Shown: positions 1 through 8,020, numbered from the stretch's first letter. The stretch: DNA of 32,450 nt from CAZRQL01 sp964602415 (GCA_964602415.1 CAZRQL010000032.1:1-32450); one strand, 5' to 3'. Made by a program: numbers and translations. Notes: a model not told the origin generated them from the letters alone.

Positions 1-34
<34 letters not shown>

Positions 35-250
35 GATAAACTTTTTCATAAATAGGCTTGGAAAAAAGCCGCTTGAATTTACTACTTGGAAAATAAGTAT
101 GCAAATTTTTTTAGTATAATTTTAGTATATAATTTTCCCCTGTGTATTACACTCAATTACGCCTTTCCCGATGCTTAAGCCCAAACAAATGCAGGCGATA
201 CCGTAGGCATCATATATTTGTAGCCCACGCTATGGGATAAGTGCCCTGAG

Positions 251-305
251 ACATAGCCCATTCTCAACGATTAAAGCCGTAAATACTGGCTTCCACCTAT
301 TGCTT
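251..305 (-). repeat. Dispersed repeat, copy 1 (inverted relative to 32289-32341)
   Basis: Read on the minus strand, about 53 bases match 32289-32341 on the plus strand at roughly 47 positions, and every difference is a transition. Weaker similarity seems to continue outward, with TCAG and a stem-like GATGCCTACGGTATC in the region down to about 190. I do not recognise the family. It carries no open reading frame and may be a structured or mobile intergenic repeat. Confidence 0.65.
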
Positions 306-341
306 AATCCGGGATAAAGCGTCATAACCATCCAAATACTT

Positions 342-349
342 TACTTTTG
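342..349 (+). promoter_or_regulatory. Possible Bacteroidota -7 box for obg
   Basis: TACTTTTG fits the Bacteroidota -7 consensus TAnnTTTG and lies 26 bases before the obg ATG. No clear TTTG -33 element is seen at the usual distance, so support comes from the -7 box and its position only. Confidence 0.35.
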
Positions 350-375
350 TTTTTTTAACGATCATAAGGCATCAC

Positions 376-1368
376 ATGTCAAACTTCATAGATTACATAA
401 GGGTATTTTGCAAATCGGGCAAAGGCGGGGCAGGCAGCCGACATTTTTTGCGGGAGAAATTTATAGACAGAGGCGGCCCTGACGGCGGCGATGGTGGCAG
501 AGGCGGGCATATCATACTGCGCGGCGATGAGGGGCTTTGGACGCTATTGCACCTGAGGTACACCAAGCACTTGATAGCCGAAGACGGCCAATCAGGCGGC
601 GGCAACCGCGCTACAGGCTCTCAGGGCGAGGATTTATACATCAACGTGCCACTTGGGACGATAGTTAAAAATGAAGAAACCGGAGAGGTACTGCTCGAAA
701 TCACCCAACACGGCGAAGAAAAAATTCTTTTTCACGGCGGTAAGGGCGGCTTAGGCAATGACCATTTTAAAACCTCGACCCGCCAAACGCCCGACTACGC
801 CCAGCCCGGCGAGCCGGGAACAGAGGCATGGGTAGTCATGGAACTCAAAGTGCTGGCTGACGTGGGGATGGTGGGACTGCCCAACGCCGGCAAATCAACC
901 TTGCTTTCGGTCATATCGGCGGCCAAACCCAAAATAGCCGATTATCCCTTTACCACCATAGTGCCGAATTTAGGAGTGGTCTCTTACCGCGACCACCGCT
1001 CTTTCGTGGTGGCCGATATACCGGGCATTATAGAGGGGGCTTCCGAAGGCAAAGGACTGGGATTGAGGTTTTTGAGGCATATTGAGCGCAACTCGGTTCT
1101 GCTCTTTATGATTGCCGCCGACTCCAACGACATCAAAGCAGAGTTTGCACTGCTGCGCAACGAACTCGCCCAATACAACCCTGAACTCTTAGACAAAGAC
1201 TACCTGTTGGCCATCACCAAAGCCGATTTGCTCGATGCCGAACTCAGGCAGGAGATAGCAAAAGAACTCGCTGACATGGACTTTATTTTTATTTCCTCCA
1301 TCACGGGATACAACATTGCAGAGCTAAAAGACCGTCTCTGGGCAAAACTCAAACCTGCAACAAATTAG
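376..1368 (+). CDS. obg: Obg-family ribosome-associated GTPase
   Basis: Essential GTPase that binds the 50S ribosomal subunit and links ribosome maturation to stress and growth control; cytoplasmic. The first 158 residues form the glycine-rich Obg fold (GKGGAG at 15-20, GGPDGGDGGRGG at 33-44). The G domain follows: P-loop GLPNAGKST at 167-175, switch threonines T193/T194, DIPG at 214-217, TKAD at 281-284, and SSITG at 307-311. At 330 aa it ends soon after the G domain and lacks the C-terminal OCT extension found in some Obg proteins; this short form is usual in Bacteroidota. It is the first gene of a plus-strand group, 113 bases before the next start. The ATG at 376 begins directly at the conserved N-terminus. 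Confidence 0.96.
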   Translation: MSNFIDYIRVFCKSGKGGAGSRHFLREKFIDRGGPDGGDGGRGGHIILRGDEGLWTLLHLRYTKHLIAEDGQSGGGNRATGSQGEDLYINVPLGTIVKNEETGEVLLEITQHGEEKILFHGGKGGLGNDHFKTSTRQTPDYAQPGEPGTEAWVVMELKVLADVGMVGLPNAGKSTLLSVISAAKPKIADYPFTTIVPNLGVVSYRDHRSFVVADIPGIIEGASEGKGLGLRFLRHIERNSVLLFMIAADSNDIKAEFALLRNELAQYNPELLDKDYLLAITKADLLDAELRQEIAKELADMDFIFISSITGYNIAELKDRLWAKLKPATN

Positions 1369-1481
1369 CCTTCGCCTCACTCAAGCCTCAGGGCACGGAT
1401 TTTTTTTAAAAAAAAACTTTTCCCCGATTGAGAAAAGTGTCAAAACACATTATATTGCAACAACAAAACTCAAAAGTGATT

Positions 1482-1874
1482 ATGTCGAATTTTGAAAAGG
1501 TCAAATCCTATCTTGCCGATATGGGTTTTATCACCGTTTACGAAGACCAAGCCGAAGAGCTTGTGATTGTGGAGAAAGAAGACAGAGGCATCAAAAACCT
1601 CATTTTGGATTGCGAAGAAACGCTCCTTATCATCGAACAATTGCTTTTTCCCATTCATGGGGAGTCGCTGGAGATGTACAAATCTTTGTTGCAGAAAAAC
1701 CGCGACATGGTTCACGGGGCTTTTGCTATTGATGCAGAGGGGCAAAACGTGCTTTTCCGCGACACCTTGCAGCTTGACAACTTAGACCAAAACGAACTGG
1801 AAGCCTCCATCAACTCTTTAGAGTTGCTTTTGAGCGAGTACTCAGACGAAATTATTGCTTTTTCAAAACTTTAA
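1482..1874 (+). CDS. YbjN / Tir-chaperone-like small acidic protein
   Basis: A 130-aa acidic protein with alternating alpha and beta segments, resembling the YbjN/CesT-like (type III secretion chaperone fold) proteins of Bacteroidota. These are probably small cytoplasmic protein-binding factors; no catalytic motif is seen. I chose the ATG at 1482 (MSNFEKVKSYLADMGF) because the 18 residues before it, read from an upstream alternative start, are low-complexity and unlike the family. It ends 12 bases before the PspA gene, so the two are very likely co-transcribed. This points to a partner or regulator role in the PspA membrane-stress response, but that is inference. No type III secretion genes are present. 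Confidence 0.6.
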   Translation: MSNFEKVKSYLADMGFITVYEDQAEELVIVEKEDRGIKNLILDCEETLLIIEQLLFPIHGESLEMYKSLLQKNRDMVHGAFAIDAEGQNVLFRDTLQLDNLDQNELEASINSLELLLSEYSDEIIAFSKL

Positions 1875-1886
1875 TCTCAAATTGCT

Positions 1887-2606
1887 ATGTCTATTTTCAA
1901 AAGATTATTTAGAATTGGTTCGGCAGAAGCCCATGCCGCTTTGGATAAACTCGAAGACCCCGTCAAAATGACGGAACAGGCTTTGCGAGAATTGAAAGAA
2001 AACCTCAACGAAGCCCTCAAAGGCCTTGCAGAGGTCAAAGCCATCGCCATCAAAACCAGACGCGACTACGAAGAAGCCAAAGCCAGTGCACAAGACTACG
2101 AGCAAAAAGCCATCCTCTTGATTAAAAGAGCCGAAACGGGTGCTATTTCTGTCGAAGAGGCCGACCGCTTGGCCACAGAGGTACTCAACCGCAAAGAACA
2201 AGCCCTCGAACGCGCCGCCGTAAACCTCAAGGCACTCGAACAACACGAGGCCGCCGTGGCCAAGATGGAACAAAACGTCCGCCATCTCAAATCTCAAATA
2301 TCTACTTGGGAAAACGAAGCCAAAACCCTCAAAGCTCGGGCTACGGTAAGCAAAGCCACCAGCAAACTCAACAAGCATTTGGCAAACATTGACTCCTCGA
2401 GTACGGTCTCAATGCTTGAAAAAATGAAAGAAAAAGTATCCCAGCAAGAGGCTTTGGCTGAATCGTATTCGGATATGGCCAATATGAACCGCTCGGTGGA
2501 TGACGAGATCAACAAAGCCCTTGGCCCCGGTGGTGGCTCAGGCGCAGACAAACTGGCCGCCCTCAAAGCCAAACTCAGCGGAGGCGACAAGCTGCTCGAA
2601 CAATAA
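1887..2606 (+). CDS. pspA: PspA/IM30 (Vipp1) family protein
   Basis: A 239-aa ESCRT-III-like membrane-remodelling protein that assembles on the inner face of the cytoplasmic membrane under envelope stress. It starts MSIFKRLFRIGSAEAHAALD, the short amphipathic helix of the family, followed by DKLEDPVKMTEQALRELKEN and a long charged coiled coil from about 25 to 200 (repeated E/K/A heptads). The tail contains a GPGGGSGADKL linker and a last short helix, as in many PspA proteins. It is translated 12 bases after the YbjN-like gene and followed by a hairpin terminator at 2636. No PspF, PspB or PspC gene is present, as is usual outside the Proteobacteria. The symbol reflects the family; Vipp1 would be equally fair. 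Confidence 0.88.
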   Translation: MSIFKRLFRIGSAEAHAALDKLEDPVKMTEQALRELKENLNEALKGLAEVKAIAIKTRRDYEEAKASAQDYEQKAILLIKRAETGAISVEEADRLATEVLNRKEQALERAAVNLKALEQHEAAVAKMEQNVRHLKSQISTWENEAKTLKARATVSKATSKLNKHLANIDSSSTVSMLEKMKEKVSQQEALAESYSDMANMNRSVDDEINKALGPGGGSGADKLAALKAKLSGGDKLLEQ

Positions 2607-2635
2607 AGCTATCCAATACACAACAGCATGCAAAT

Positions 2636-2666
2636 AGCCAAGGGTTTAAACCTTTGGCTGTTTTTA
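2636..2666 (+). terminator. Rho-independent terminator after the PspA gene
   Basis: The near-perfect palindrome AGCCAAGGGTTTAAACC-TTTGGCT (2636-2659, one G-T pair) is followed by TTTTT at 2661-2665. It lies 30 bases after the PspA stop codon. Confidence 0.75.
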
Positions 2667-2705
2667 TCTGCAGGCCGGCTAAACAATTGCACCATCGGAT
2701 TTTCT

Positions 2706-2760
2706 AACACGGATTAGGCTTTAGAAAAGTTTCTATTGCATAATCCGTGTTTAATTTTTC
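2706..2760. repeat. Palindromic dispersed repeat, copy 1 (partner at 28765-28804)
   Basis: AACACGGATTA (2706-2716) pairs perfectly with TAATCCGTGTT (2741-2751). Inside lies a second small palindrome, TAGAAA-AG-TTTCTA. The 40 bases at 2721-2760 match 28765-28804 at about 34 positions. Both copies sit between convergent genes, so they could serve as bidirectional transcript ends. Confidence 0.6.
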
Positions 2761-2873
2761 ACTCATTGATGAACACCTTTATAGGTTCGGCCTATCCAGT
2801 TTTTTCATTCTCATAAACAAAAAAACTTGCTTTCTACCAGCCTGCTGTGTGCCCGTATCGCCGCTTAGGGCGG

Positions 2874-2985
2874 TCATTTTTCCCTTGCCCGATGCCAGTG
2901 GAGGCCGACATAGAAGTTGCCTTCGCTGGTTGGCTCATAGCTCATGCCGATTTTGTTGCCTTGCGCCCGGAGCGCAAAAAGGAGC
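2874..2985 (-). pseudogene. Coding-like remnant resembling a protein C-terminus
   Basis: On the minus strand one frame reads GNKIGMSYEPTSEGNFYVGL then HWHRAREK and a stop at 2874-2876. The glycine/aromatic alternation looks like the end of an outer-membrane or secreted protein. There is no proper upstream start in this frame. A second frame gives a signal-like MKTALLLGSFLR start nearby, so a frameshifted remnant is possible. It could equally be a translated intergenic repeat. I do not recognise it. Confidence 0.22.
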
Positions 2986-3041
2986 CAAGCAAAAGGGCAG
3001 TTTTCATAAAAAACAACAAACCCTCAAGATATCCTAAAGAT

Positions 3042-6000
3042 TTAGTGTTTGCCGCAACTGCATTTTACTTTTTCAAACCCGTGGGTTTGTTCGTGGAATT
3101 TGAAGTTTTCGCTTTGGTTCCAGAGTTCCCAAAAAAACTTTGTGCGTGTTTTTTCATATGGCAAGAGTTGGTTGAGTGTGGCGGCATCGTACAAAAAGCC
3201 ATTTACCATCACATAGCGGACGGTTTCGGTGTGGGCGATGGTGTCGAGAGGGTTTTTGTCGAGTACGATGAGGTCGGCGAGTTTTCCGGGTTCGAGGCTG
3301 CCGAGGTGGTCTTCCATACCTAAATAGTTCGCTCCGTTGAGGGTGGCGCATCGGATGGCTTGCAGCGGTGTCATACCGCCTTGCGCGAGCATCCACAGTT
3401 CCCAGTGCGCCCCAAGTCCTTGCAGTTGGCCGTGTGCGCCCAGGTTGACGCGCACGCCGGCATCGGCGAGCTTTTTGCAAGACTTTGAGGTGAGTATGTG
3501 GCCGTTTTCATATTCGGCATCGGGTACCATGGTGCGGTGTCGGGCGCGGCTGTCCACGATAGAGCGGGGCGTGAAGGTGAGCAGGCGTTCTTTTTCCCAG
3601 ACGTTGGTTTTTTGGTACCAGTAATTTTCACCGTTTATTGAGCCGTAGTTCACGATAAGGGTGGGCGTATAGGCGGTATTGCTTTTTGCCCACAGTTGTA
3701 CGACATCGTCGTATAGGGGCGCAATGGGGATATTGTGCTCTATGCCGGTGTGGCCGTCCAAAATCATGCTCATGTTATGAAAAAAGAACGAACCGCCTTC
3801 AGGCACGACGTTCATTTTCAGTTTTCTGGCGGCGGCAATGATTTGTTGGCGTTGGTTTCGGCGGGGCTGGTTGTAGCTTTTGACCGAAAAAGCCCCAAAG
3901 GCTTGGGTGCGGCGCAAGGCACTTTCGGCATCTTCCAAACTGTTGATGACGGCTTTGAAGTCTCCCTCAGCACCGTAGAGGATGATGCCCGTCGAAAACA
4001 GTCGCGGGCCTATCATAGCCCCGCTCTCTATCATCTCCGAAAGGGAAAAAGTCATCTCTGTGTTGCTGGAGGGGTCGTGGGTGGTGGTTACGCCATAAGC
4101 CAAATTGGCGTAAAAAGGCCAGTGCTTTTGGGGCTGTATGCCGTAGCGGAAAGTGCCCAAGTGCGCGTGTACGTCAATGATGCCGGGCATGATGGTTTTG
4201 CCGCTCAGGTCTATCTGTTTGGCGGTTTCTGGAATGCTTAGGGCTGTGCCTATGCTTTTGATTCGGTTGCCCTGTATCAAAATGGTGGCTTTCTCCAGCA
4301 CTTCATCGCCTTTCATGGTGATGATGCGGGCATTTTTGAGGGCTATGAGTGAGGGAGTTTGGCTTTGGGTGAGGGGGTCTATTTCGGTGGGTATGGATGT
4401 GTTGAGTTCCAAACCTATTTTGATGCCTACCGTGTCGATGGCAGGGAGTTTTTTGGGGGCTTGGGGCAAAAAGTCAAAACGGTTTTTGATTTCGTTGCTA
4501 AAATACTGCTCTCCCAGCGTCCAATGGATTTTTTTGCTGTCCGCAGACCAGTGGAGCGATATTCCGGCATCGCGGGCTATTTGGGCAACAGGTACGGCGG
4601 TGGTGGTTGGGGAGAGTTCTACGGCTTTGCCGGTGAGGGGCATGGGGGCGATGTAGGCTTTGAAGAGCACCGTAAAAGCCACCCAGCGACCGTCGGGGCT
4701 GGGCACGATTTCGTTGGCGTGGCTGATGGAAAGGTGCTTGCGCTCGTCGCTGCCATCGAGTTTGCAAGAAAAATAGCCTTTTTCTATCTCTCCAAAGTAA
4801 TTGCCTCCTGTTTGGTAATAAACTCGCTTGCCTTCGTGGTTGAAGCGCGGAAACTCGCCTTTGTCTGTTACAAATTCACTTTGCAAGGTGTTCAAGTCCA
4901 ATAGGTATATGCCCGGGTCTTGGCAGTGAGCCGTTCCTTGGTAGAGGTTGCCTTCTTCTTTGAGATAAACTATTTTTTTGCCATCGGGCGAAAAGCGCGG
5001 CGTGCGGTAAATGCCCATTTGGCTCATCAGGGGCTTGAGTTCGCCTTTTTCGCGGTCGTAGAGTACCAAATTGCCCATTTTTTCGTCGCTCCACGAGACA
5101 AAAACTATTTTTTTGCCATCGGGCGAAAAGTCAGGCTCGTATTGAAAAGCCACTTTGGCCCGAACGTCTCTTTCGCTTAAGCCCAGGTTTACCGAAACGG
5201 TTTCGTTTGAAAGGGTGCGGCCATCGGCTGAAAGTTTGATAAGTACATCATTGGCAATCAGACGAGTAGGTTTTTCGTCAGGCAGTTCTTTTTTCCAAAG
5301 GTGACCCGCCGCATGAAAAACCAGCGTTTTGCCATCGGGCGAAGTAGTGGCGTTTCGGATGGCTTTGGCTGTAAATGTTGGGGGCGAAGGATTGCGTTTG
5401 AAGCGCAAAGCCTCTGCAACTTGTTGTTTGACTTTGACTTTGAAGGGGATGGCTTCAGTTTTTCCACTGGCGACCTCGATTTTTTGGATGCGGCCTTGCG
5501 CCCAAATGACGATAAATTTGTCGTCGGGTGTCCAAGAAAAGCCGGTGTACACTCCAAAAATAGCCCAAGCCTCTTGCTGGTCTTTGGATAGTCCGTCGAA
5601 GAGAGGCTTTTGTTCGCCTGTCGCCAAGTCCAGCACAAAAAGTACCGATTTCTCTCTTACGCGCCTAACGAAGGCCAATTTTTTGCCGTCTCGAGAGACT
5701 TGAGGGCGGCAGGCTCCTCCGGGACCTTGTACCACGACTTTGGTTTGGCCGTTGTGGCGGTCGTAGCGTTTGATGGTGTATATCTGTGAGTTAGGGTCTT
5801 TGTTGTATTGAAAAAATCCTCCGGGATAGCTGTCTTCGCTGTAATACAGATAGCGGCCATCAGGCGACAAGCAAGGCTCGTTGCTGTCTTGTTGTTCGTT
5901 TTTTTTCAGGGTGAGTTGGATGCCGCTGCCGCCGCTTCGGTGGTAGAGCCACATTTCGCCTGCTCCCAAACTGCGCTGCGAAGTGAAATGTTTGCGGGCG

Positions 6001-6422
6001 ATGAGGTACTCTCCGTCGGGAGTCCAAATCGGGTTGTTTAGCAAGCGAAAGTCTTCTTTGGTGATTTGGCGGGCGTTGCTTCCGTCGCGGTTCATAATCC
6101 AGATGTTGTCGCCGCCGCCGGCATCGCCGGTAAAGGCTATTTCTTTGCCGTCGGGACTGTAGCGCGGTTGTACCTCGTAGGCCAGGCCGCTACGCAAAGG
6201 GCGCGCTTCTCCTCCCCCGATAGGGAGGCTATAAATATCCCCCAGCAAATCAAACGCAATTTCCTTGCCATCGGGGCTGACATCCAAGTTCATCCATGTG
6301 CCGGTTTCGGTGCTGAATTCCACCGTTTTGAGTGGTGCGGGCGGGGCTGAGACGTTCCAATCCGGTTTTTGAGCCGACAGCCAAAAAGGCAAAAAGAGCA
6401 GAGCAAGCAAGGTGTTTTTCAT
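3042..6422 (-). CDS. Exported amidohydrolase with an N-terminal TolB-type beta-propeller
   Basis: A 1126-aa two-part protein. After a signal peptide (MKNTLLALLFLPFWLSAQ) come many PD40/WD40-like repeats with the SPDGKEIAF signature up to about residue 640, forming one or two propellers. An imidazolonepropionase-like amidohydrolase follows: TIMPGIIDVHAHLG with metal ligands H752 and H754, GVTTTHDPSS, GIEHNIPI, and the closing GSLEPGKLADLIVLDKNP typical of the superfamily. It probably hydrolyses a peptide-like or cyclic amide substrate in the periplasm; the substrate is unknown. I chose the ATG at 6422, which begins the signal peptide, over an upstream in-frame ATG at 6464 that lies inside the repeat shared with the lipoprotein cassettes. 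It is a single gene, convergent with the PspA gene and divergent from the island. The C-terminus ends in KCSCGKH, a possible metal or redox tail. Confidence 0.88.
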   Translation of the reverse strand: MKNTLLALLFLPFWLSAQKPDWNVSAPPAPLKTVEFSTETGTWMNLDVSPDGKEIAFDLLGDIYSLPIGGGEARPLRSGLAYEVQPRYSPDGKEIAFTGDAGGGDNIWIMNRDGSNARQITKEDFRLLNNPIWTPDGEYLIARKHFTSQRSLGAGEMWLYHRSGGSGIQLTLKKNEQQDSNEPCLSPDGRYLYYSEDSYPGGFFQYNKDPNSQIYTIKRYDRHNGQTKVVVQGPGGACRPQVSRDGKKLAFVRRVREKSVLFVLDLATGEQKPLFDGLSKDQQEAWAIFGVYTGFSWTPDDKFIVIWAQGRIQKIEVASGKTEAIPFKVKVKQQVAEALRFKRNPSPPTFTAKAIRNATTSPDGKTLVFHAAGHLWKKELPDEKPTRLIANDVLIKLSADGRTLSNETVSVNLGLSERDVRAKVAFQYEPDFSPDGKKIVFVSWSDEKMGNLVLYDREKGELKPLMSQMGIYRTPRFSPDGKKIVYLKEEGNLYQGTAHCQDPGIYLLDLNTLQSEFVTDKGEFPRFNHEGKRVYYQTGGNYFGEIEKGYFSCKLDGSDERKHLSISHANEIVPSPDGRWVAFTVLFKAYIAPMPLTGKAVELSPTTTAVPVAQIARDAGISLHWSADSKKIHWTLGEQYFSNEIKNRFDFLPQAPKKLPAIDTVGIKIGLELNTSIPTEIDPLTQSQTPSLIALKNARIITMKGDEVLEKATILIQGNRIKSIGTALSIPETAKQIDLSGKTIMPGIIDVHAHLGTFRYGIQPQKHWPFYANLAYGVTTTHDPSSNTEMTFSLSEMIESGAMIGPRLFSTGIILYGAEGDFKAVINSLEDAESALRRTQAFGAFSVKSYNQPRRNQRQQIIAAARKLKMNVVPEGGSFFFHNMSMILDGHTGIEHNIPIAPLYDDVVQLWAKSNTAYTPTLIVNYGSINGENYWYQKTNVWEKERLLTFTPRSIVDSRARHRTMVPDAEYENGHILTSKSCKKLADAGVRVNLGAHGQLQGLGAHWELWMLAQGGMTPLQAIRCATLNGANYLGMEDHLGSLEPGKLADLIVLDKNPLDTIAHTETVRYVMVNGFLYDAATLNQLLPYEKTRTKFFWELWNQSENFKFHEQTHGFEKVKCSCGKH

Positions 6423-6458
6423 GTCAGAATGCGATTTTTGGCAAGTTAGAGAAATACT

Positions 6459-6647
6459 CATCATTTTTTACCGAAAATGTAACAATTATTTAACATAAAA
6501 AGCTTGATTTTCGATTTTCGATTTTCGCTCCGCACTAATGCAAAAATCTTTATGAAAAACAAAAACTTTTATTTTTTCTCCCTTGTTGCGGGCATGGTGT
6601 TTTATGCTTGCTCGCAGTATGCGGGTAGGGAGGCGGTGAAGCCGAAA
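6459..6647 (+). repeat. Lipoprotein cassette constant block, copy 1
   Basis: TCATCATTTTTTA, then GAAAATGTAACAATTATTT, then ACATAAAAAGCTTG, three GATTTTC heptads (6506-6526), the mini-ORF ATG at 6538 and the lipoprotein signal sequence up to the GREAVKPK codons. It is nearly identical to the blocks at about 7820-8020 and 10831-11040. Similarity stops just after the VKPK codons, where the tails become unrelated. Confidence 0.85.
6538..6555 (+). promoter_or_regulatory. Five-codon leader ORF overlapping the lipoprotein start (copy 1)
   Basis: ATG CAA AAA TCT TTA TGA encodes MQKSL. Its TGA overlaps the lipoprotein ATG as ATGA (6552-6555), the usual geometry of translational coupling. The same arrangement occurs at 7912-7929; in copy 3 (10931) the TGA has become TCA. 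Conservation may only reflect shared ancestry. Confidence 0.35.
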
Positions 6648-7172
6648 GTTAACCAGCCTATAAATCAAGTTAATAATCAAATTTTAAACGACTCCAACTT
6701 TATTGCAGCAGTTTTATTATTAAAGCAGATTAAGTAAATATGTTTACCACAGAATTGGGATTCAACAAAAATTTCAAATATTCGGGCATTGTTAGATAAT
6801 TACAATCATGACCCAAGTAATCAAAATGCCAATGAATTTTGCAAATCTATTGGTTTCGACAATTTAGCACATTATGATTATCTTATTATGGATTTAGATG
6901 ATAAAATATCCGCTTTTTACTCTCATATCAACAGCAATCTATCCCTTTCAGAACAAATAAATCTTATCAAAAATTCGTTAGACTTGCTTCCACCAGAGTT
7001 TAACTCAAATCCTCTTGCCCCTGCTGAGTGTCTCGAACCAAATTATACTCAATGCACAAGTTTTGCTGATGCTGAGTATGAGGCAAGAAAGAAAAACGAA
7101 GGAGGTTCAATGGCTTTAACGCTTGACTGGTTGCTTGCTCTTGCTCATTGTAGTGCTACATTTTGTGATTAA
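6552..7172 (+). pseudogene. Cassette lipoprotein, copy 1, interrupted by one in-frame stop
   Basis: The gene starts MKNKNFYFFSLVAGMVFYAC, a lipoprotein signal with lipobox cysteine at residue 20, then SQYAGREAVKPK. It reads to a TAA at 6735-6737. The same frame then stays open to 7172, so one stop splits a reading frame of 206 sense-equivalent codons into 61 aa and a 3' part. The 3' part aligns with copy 3 (FCKSIGFDNLAHYDY against LMASRLGFNSYGEY), supporting one ancestral protein. The tail carries four cysteines: AEC, TQC, AHC and TFC at the very end. A start within the 3' part would yield a leaderless protein. It is followed 16 bases later by the 164-aa gene. Function is unknown; by its signal it would be an outer-membrane-anchored protein. 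Readthrough or a sequencing error are alternatives. Confidence 0.7.
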
Positions 7173-7188
7173 TTAAAAAAGTACCTTT

Positions 7189-7683
7189 ATGAATATTTTA
7201 TTTAAGATTTTTTTATTATCAGTTGGTAGTTCCCATTTTTGTTATTCTCAACAAAATTTACATCTATTTGATTTGGCTTCTGTAATGGCAGAGGATAGCA
7301 TTGTTATCAAATCTTATGATAATTTCAATTTGATTTCTATTCAAATGTGGCAAAAACTAAGGTCATATAGAAATAGAGATTCAGTACTCAGGGTGATGTA
7401 TGAATACAAAGCAAAATTGGACAAATCGCCAAAAGATAGTTTAATTGAAAACAATATAGCCCTTTTTCTTGGTTTTAAATCTGCATCCATTGCACAAAAA
7501 GTATTGCTTGAGCATGTTATTTTTGATAGTTTGGTCATAGAAAAATATAAATTAAATCTTTTGAGCGATAACCAATTGTCTGAATTGTATTTATTAGTTC
7601 CTCAGCAAATAAATGCGAAACATTTATCTAAAAACAGAGATACCTTGGAGCGACACATTCAGTTATTTAACCTAAATGAATAA
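7189..7683 (+). CDS. Exported protein of unknown function, cassette partner 1
   Basis: A 164-aa protein with signal peptide MNILFKIFLLSVGSSHFCYS followed by QQN. The mature part is charged and mostly helical, with no cysteines and no motif that I recognise. It lies 16 bases after lipoprotein copy 1, which suggests co-transcription. Its last 80 residues (from ENNIALFLGFKSASIAQ to the end LERHIQLFNLNE) recur at about 75 percent identity in a truncated copy at 12879-13142. It is therefore a family of the array and not a one-off. Codons are AT-rich, like the rest of the island and unlike the flanking genes. Probably periplasmic or surface-located. Confidence 0.7.
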   Translation: MNILFKIFLLSVGSSHFCYSQQNLHLFDLASVMAEDSIVIKSYDNFNLISIQMWQKLRSYRNRDSVLRVMYEYKAKLDKSPKDSLIENNIALFLGFKSASIAQKVLLEHVIFDSLVIEKYKLNLLSDNQLSELYLLVPQQINAKHLSKNRDTLERHIQLFNLNE

Positions 7684-7819
7684 ATATTGCAGGTTTTTTT
7701 GAAAAAAGCCTATGCGTTGCGGCTAAGGCTTTTGGAAATGAATTTTTATATCCGAGACAATTTGTAATTTTCTGCTAAAAATAATGAATCTACTTTTAGA
7801 TACGAAACCCATCGGCTAA

Positions 7820-8020
7820 TCAATTGACTATCAGTTATTAAGTATTTTGTATTGAAAATGTAACAATTATTTAACATAAAAAGCTTGATTTTCGATTTTT
7901 GCTTCGCACTAATGCAAAAATCTTTATGAAAAACAAAAACTTTTATTTTTTCGCCCTTGTTGCGGGCATGGTGTTTTATGCTTGCTCGCAGTACACGGGC
8001 AGGGAGGCGGTGAAGCCCAA
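7820..8020 (+). repeat. Lipoprotein cassette constant block, copy 2
   Basis: It shares the GAAAATGTAACAATT leader, the signal sequence and the GREAVKPK codons with copies 1 and 3, but has only two heptads (GATTTTC 7887-7893, GATTTTT 7894-7900). Upstream, AATCAATTGACTATCA (from about 7818) also matches copy 3 from about 10831, so copies 2 and 3 share a longer block than copy 1. Confidence 0.82.

Larger units (their letters stand above)
2607..3041. other. Convergent intergenic gap between the PspA gene and the amidohydrolase
   Basis: This gap holds the PspA terminator, a palindromic dispersed repeat at 2706-2760, and a coding-like segment on the minus strand at about 2874-2985. Several short frames are open here, but none has a convincing start or family match. 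Confidence 0.6.

Noticed and set aside
1428..1481. Upstream extension of the YbjN-like gene
   Set aside because: The 18 residues are unlike the family, and the start would be close to AT-rich presumed promoter sequence; the ATG at 1482 fits better.
2847..3323. 158-codon plus-strand ORF across the end of the amidohydrolase gene
   Set aside because: It is antisense to the clear amidohydrolase coding region from 3042 on and shows no family features.
7690..7711. AGGTTTTTTTGAAAAAAGCCT as a terminator after the 164-aa gene
   Set aside because: It can fold, but almost only with A-T pairs and without a following T run, so support is too weak to list as a terminator.
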